DNA of 7,083 bases from Tannerellaceae bacterium (GTDB lineage: Bacteria > Bacteroidota > Bacteroidia > Bacteroidales > Tannerellaceae), in contig JAIRYL010000174.1 in assembly GCA_031267775.1 (NCBI GenBank), forward strand, positions 1 through 7,083, read 5' to 3'. The notes below the pieces were generated by a model. That model searched no databases and had not been told where the DNA came from. It saw only the letters and a list, made by a program, of their open reading frames with translations. This document shows, in pieces, positions 5,678 to 7,083 of the stretch (its first letter is position 1; every line of letters begins with the position of its first letter). Both the position numbers and the translations under genes were made by a program.

Positions 5678-5714
5678 AAAAACGCTCCATTTAGCGCCCC
5701 ATCCATAGGGAGCG
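5678..5714 (-). terminator. Intrinsic terminator of the nucleotide-sugar dehydrogenase gene
   Basis: On the minus strand CGCTCC (5714-5709) pairs with GGAGCG (5688-5683), followed immediately by TTTTT (5682-5678) and ATAT. The 20-nt interior can refold into a competing stem: GCGC+CCC (5694-5700) with GGG+GCGC (5708-5715, one bulged base). It sits about 30 nt past the stop codon at 5745, the usual place for a terminator of that gene. Confidence 0.55.
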
Positions 5715-5727
5715 CAATCCCTCCAAG

Positions 5728-5742
5728 ATATGCGTCGCATAT
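5728..5742. repeat. 15-bp near-perfect palindrome at the 3' end of the dehydrogenase gene
   Basis: ATATGCG-T-CGCATAT is a 7-bp inverted repeat around a single base, ending 2 nt from the stop codon of the minus-strand gene. As RNA it makes a 6-bp stem with a 3-nt loop, directly ahead of the terminator hairpin. It could be a second 3'-end structure or a protein-binding site; nothing decides between them. Confidence 0.4.
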
Positions 5743-5744
5743 AA

Positions 5745-7016
5745 TTAAAGCCGTCCATCAACCATTTCCCGTTTCAATACGCCTTTTACGTCATACAGAA
5801 CAGACGCCGGTTTCATCAAATCGGCAAAAGAGATATTCTTAAATTCGTCGTGCGCTACGGCCAAAATAGCGGCGTCGTATTTCTTATCCTCCAACCGGTT
5901 ATAAACGGGTATTCCATATTCCGCCATTACGTCGGCGGCATTAGCCCAGGGGTCGTACACGGTAACGCAGGCGTTGTATTCTTTTAAAACATGGACAATA
6001 TCTATCACTTTGGTATTTCTTGTATCCGGACAATTTTCCTTAAAGGTAAAACCAAGAATAAGCACTGACGAATGAATGACCGGGATACCTTTTTTCAGCA
6101 TCAATTTAACCGCCTGATTGCCCACATATTCTCCCATGCTGTCGTTCAAACGTCTGCCGGCCAGAATGATTTCAGGACGATATCCATGCTTTTTTGCACA
6201 TTCCGCCAGGTAATAAGGATCTACGCCTATGCAGTGTCCGCCTACAAGTCCCGGCTTAAAATGCAGGAAATTCCACTTTGTGCCGGCCGCTTCCAACACA
6301 TCCTGCGTATCGAGATTCAATTTTTCACAAATAATAGACAGTTCGTTTACAAAAGCGATATTAATATCCCGTTGAGCATTTTCAATAGCCTTTGCCGCTT
6401 CGGCCACCCTTATAGACGGAGCCAGATGAGTCCCCGCCACAATAACCGAAGCATATACCTCGTCAATCAATTTCCCCGTCTCCGCCGTAGAACCCGACGT
6501 TACTTTCCTTATCTTCTCTATCGTATGATCCCTGTCGCCGGGATTAACGCGCTCCGGACTGTATCCGGCAAAAAAGTCTTCATTCAATTTCAGTCCCGAT
6601 ACGCTCTCTATAACAGGTACGCACGCCTCTTCCGTAGCCCCCGGATACACGGTAGATTCGTATACTACGATATCGCCTTTGGACAGAATACTCCCTATCG
6701 TTTCGCTCGCTTTATAAAGCGAGGTCATATCGGGATTATTATCCGAATCAACCGGCGTAGGTACCGTAACTATATAAAAGTTGCAGTGGCGGATCATCTC
6801 CCTGTCGGTTGTACATACCAACCCATTTTTAATTGCCTCCCGAAGCCGCTCCTTATCCGCTCCAAACAGCCTTGCGCATCCATTTGTCAACGCATCCACG
6901 CGAGACTGGCTCAAATCAAAACCAATCGTTTGATACCTGGCAGAGAAAAGGCACGCCAAAGGTAAACCCACATACCCCAAACCTATAATCGCTATTTTTA
7001 TATTGTCGACCGTCAT
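5745..7016 (-). CDS. UDP-N-acetylhexosamine 6-dehydrogenase, TviB/WbpO type
   Basis: The enzyme oxidises C6 of a UDP-N-acetylhexosamine (UDP-GlcNAc in TviB, UDP-GalNAc in WbpO) to the uronic acid in two NAD-dependent steps, giving a precursor for capsule or O-antigen. It has 423 residues, typical length. The Rossmann motif IIGLGYVGLPLA is at 10-21. VPTPVD (85-90), VYESTVYPGATEE (118-130) and GYSPERVNPGD (151-161) are family blocks. AAKAIENAQRDINIAFVNE (207-225) carries the central-domain Lys209 and Asn213; GGHCIGVDPYYL (259-270) holds catalytic Cys262 and Asp266; FKENCPDTRN (325-334) lies in the UDP-binding C domain. From memory it aligns end to end with Salmonella TviB, closer than to UDP-glucose dehydrogenases. 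The substrate epimer cannot be read from the sequence, so no symbol is given. The ATG at 7016 is 6 codons before the first strand; no Shine-Dalgarno is seen. Confidence 0.92.
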   Translation of the reverse strand: MTVDNIKIAIIGLGYVGLPLACLFSARYQTIGFDLSQSRVDALTNGCARLFGADKERLREAIKNGLVCTTDREMIRHCNFYIVTVPTPVDSDNNPDMTSLYKASETIGSILSKGDIVVYESTVYPGATEEACVPVIESVSGLKLNEDFFAGYSPERVNPGDRDHTIEKIRKVTSGSTAETGKLIDEVYASVIVAGTHLAPSIRVAEAAKAIENAQRDINIAFVNELSIICEKLNLDTQDVLEAAGTKWNFLHFKPGLVGGHCIGVDPYYLAECAKKHGYRPEIILAGRRLNDSMGEYVGNQAVKLMLKKGIPVIHSSVLILGFTFKENCPDTRNTKVIDIVHVLKEYNACVTVYDPWANAADVMAEYGIPVYNRLEDKKYDAAILAVAHDEFKNISFADLMKPASVLYDVKGVLKREMVDGRL

Positions 7017-7083
7017 ACGTATTAATAAAAATATACAGGATAAAGCCTCATCCTCACTATAAACTTAGAATGAGCTTAATTAT
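7017..7083 (-). promoter_or_regulatory. Upstream edge of the dehydrogenase gene, possible -7 element
   Basis: On the minus strand TATATTTT (7035-7028) matches TAnnTTTG at all but the last base, 12 nt before the ATG, but no TTTG lies 19-21 nt further upstream. AGGAT (7037-7041) and ATCCT (7050-7054) form a short inverted repeat. A promoter is possible but weakly supported; the gene might equally be read from a promoter beyond the window. Confidence 0.2.

Noticed and set aside
6072..6965. Plus-strand 297-residue open frame opposite the dehydrogenase gene
   Set aside because: It is the antisense shadow of a gene with a full set of family motifs; the translation is Arg/Tyr/Asn-rich with no domain character.

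Overview
The window looks like chromosomal DNA of a Bacteroidota (probably Bacteroidales) bacterium. The reasons are a TTTG-19 bp-TAnnTTTG promoter in front of the first gene, the absence of a convincing Shine-Dalgarno at all five start codons, and intergenic DNA of the kind common in that phylum (period-7 AT-rich arrays, GC-rich blocks and a GAGACGCAATGC palindrome family). The assignment is an inference from style; no marker gene fixes the species.

Layout. Positions 1-924 carry no gene that I can support and are a mosaic of repeats: a 42-bp tandem repeat with long T runs (21-107), back-to-back palindromes (135-158), three arrays built on an AT-rich heptamer (173-202, 420-450, 517-558), a GC-rich block with internal repeats (203-412), a 21-bp direct repeat in two copies (392-412 and 560-580), a tandemly duplicated hairpin (219-255), and a perfect 32-bp palindrome (662-693). 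A Bacteroidota-type promoter at 865-895 then starts a compact plus-strand glycerol operon: glpD (925-2487), glpK (2525-4042) and glpF (4055-4792), with gaps of 37 and 12 nt. A 221-residue membrane protein of unknown function follows after 80 nt (4873-5538). A 206-nt convergent intergenic region (5539-5744) holds several inverted repeats, including a minus-strand terminator. The last gene (5745-7016, minus strand) is a TviB/WbpO-type UDP-N-acetylhexosamine 6-dehydrogenase; the 67 bp upstream of it are the window edge.

How the genes work together. GlpF lets glycerol cross the inner membrane, GlpK traps it as sn-glycerol 3-phosphate, and GlpD oxidises that to dihydroxyacetone phosphate while passing electrons to the quinone pool. 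The dehydrogenase belongs to surface-polysaccharide sugar synthesis and is unrelated to glycerol use. The unknown membrane protein could be co-transcribed with glp, but nothing in its sequence links it to glycerol.

I found no new multi-gene system here. The points most worth a second look are the layered repeat mosaic upstream of glpD, a glycerol kinase that seems to lack both classical allosteric/phosphorylation control sites, and the uncharacterised membrane protein.
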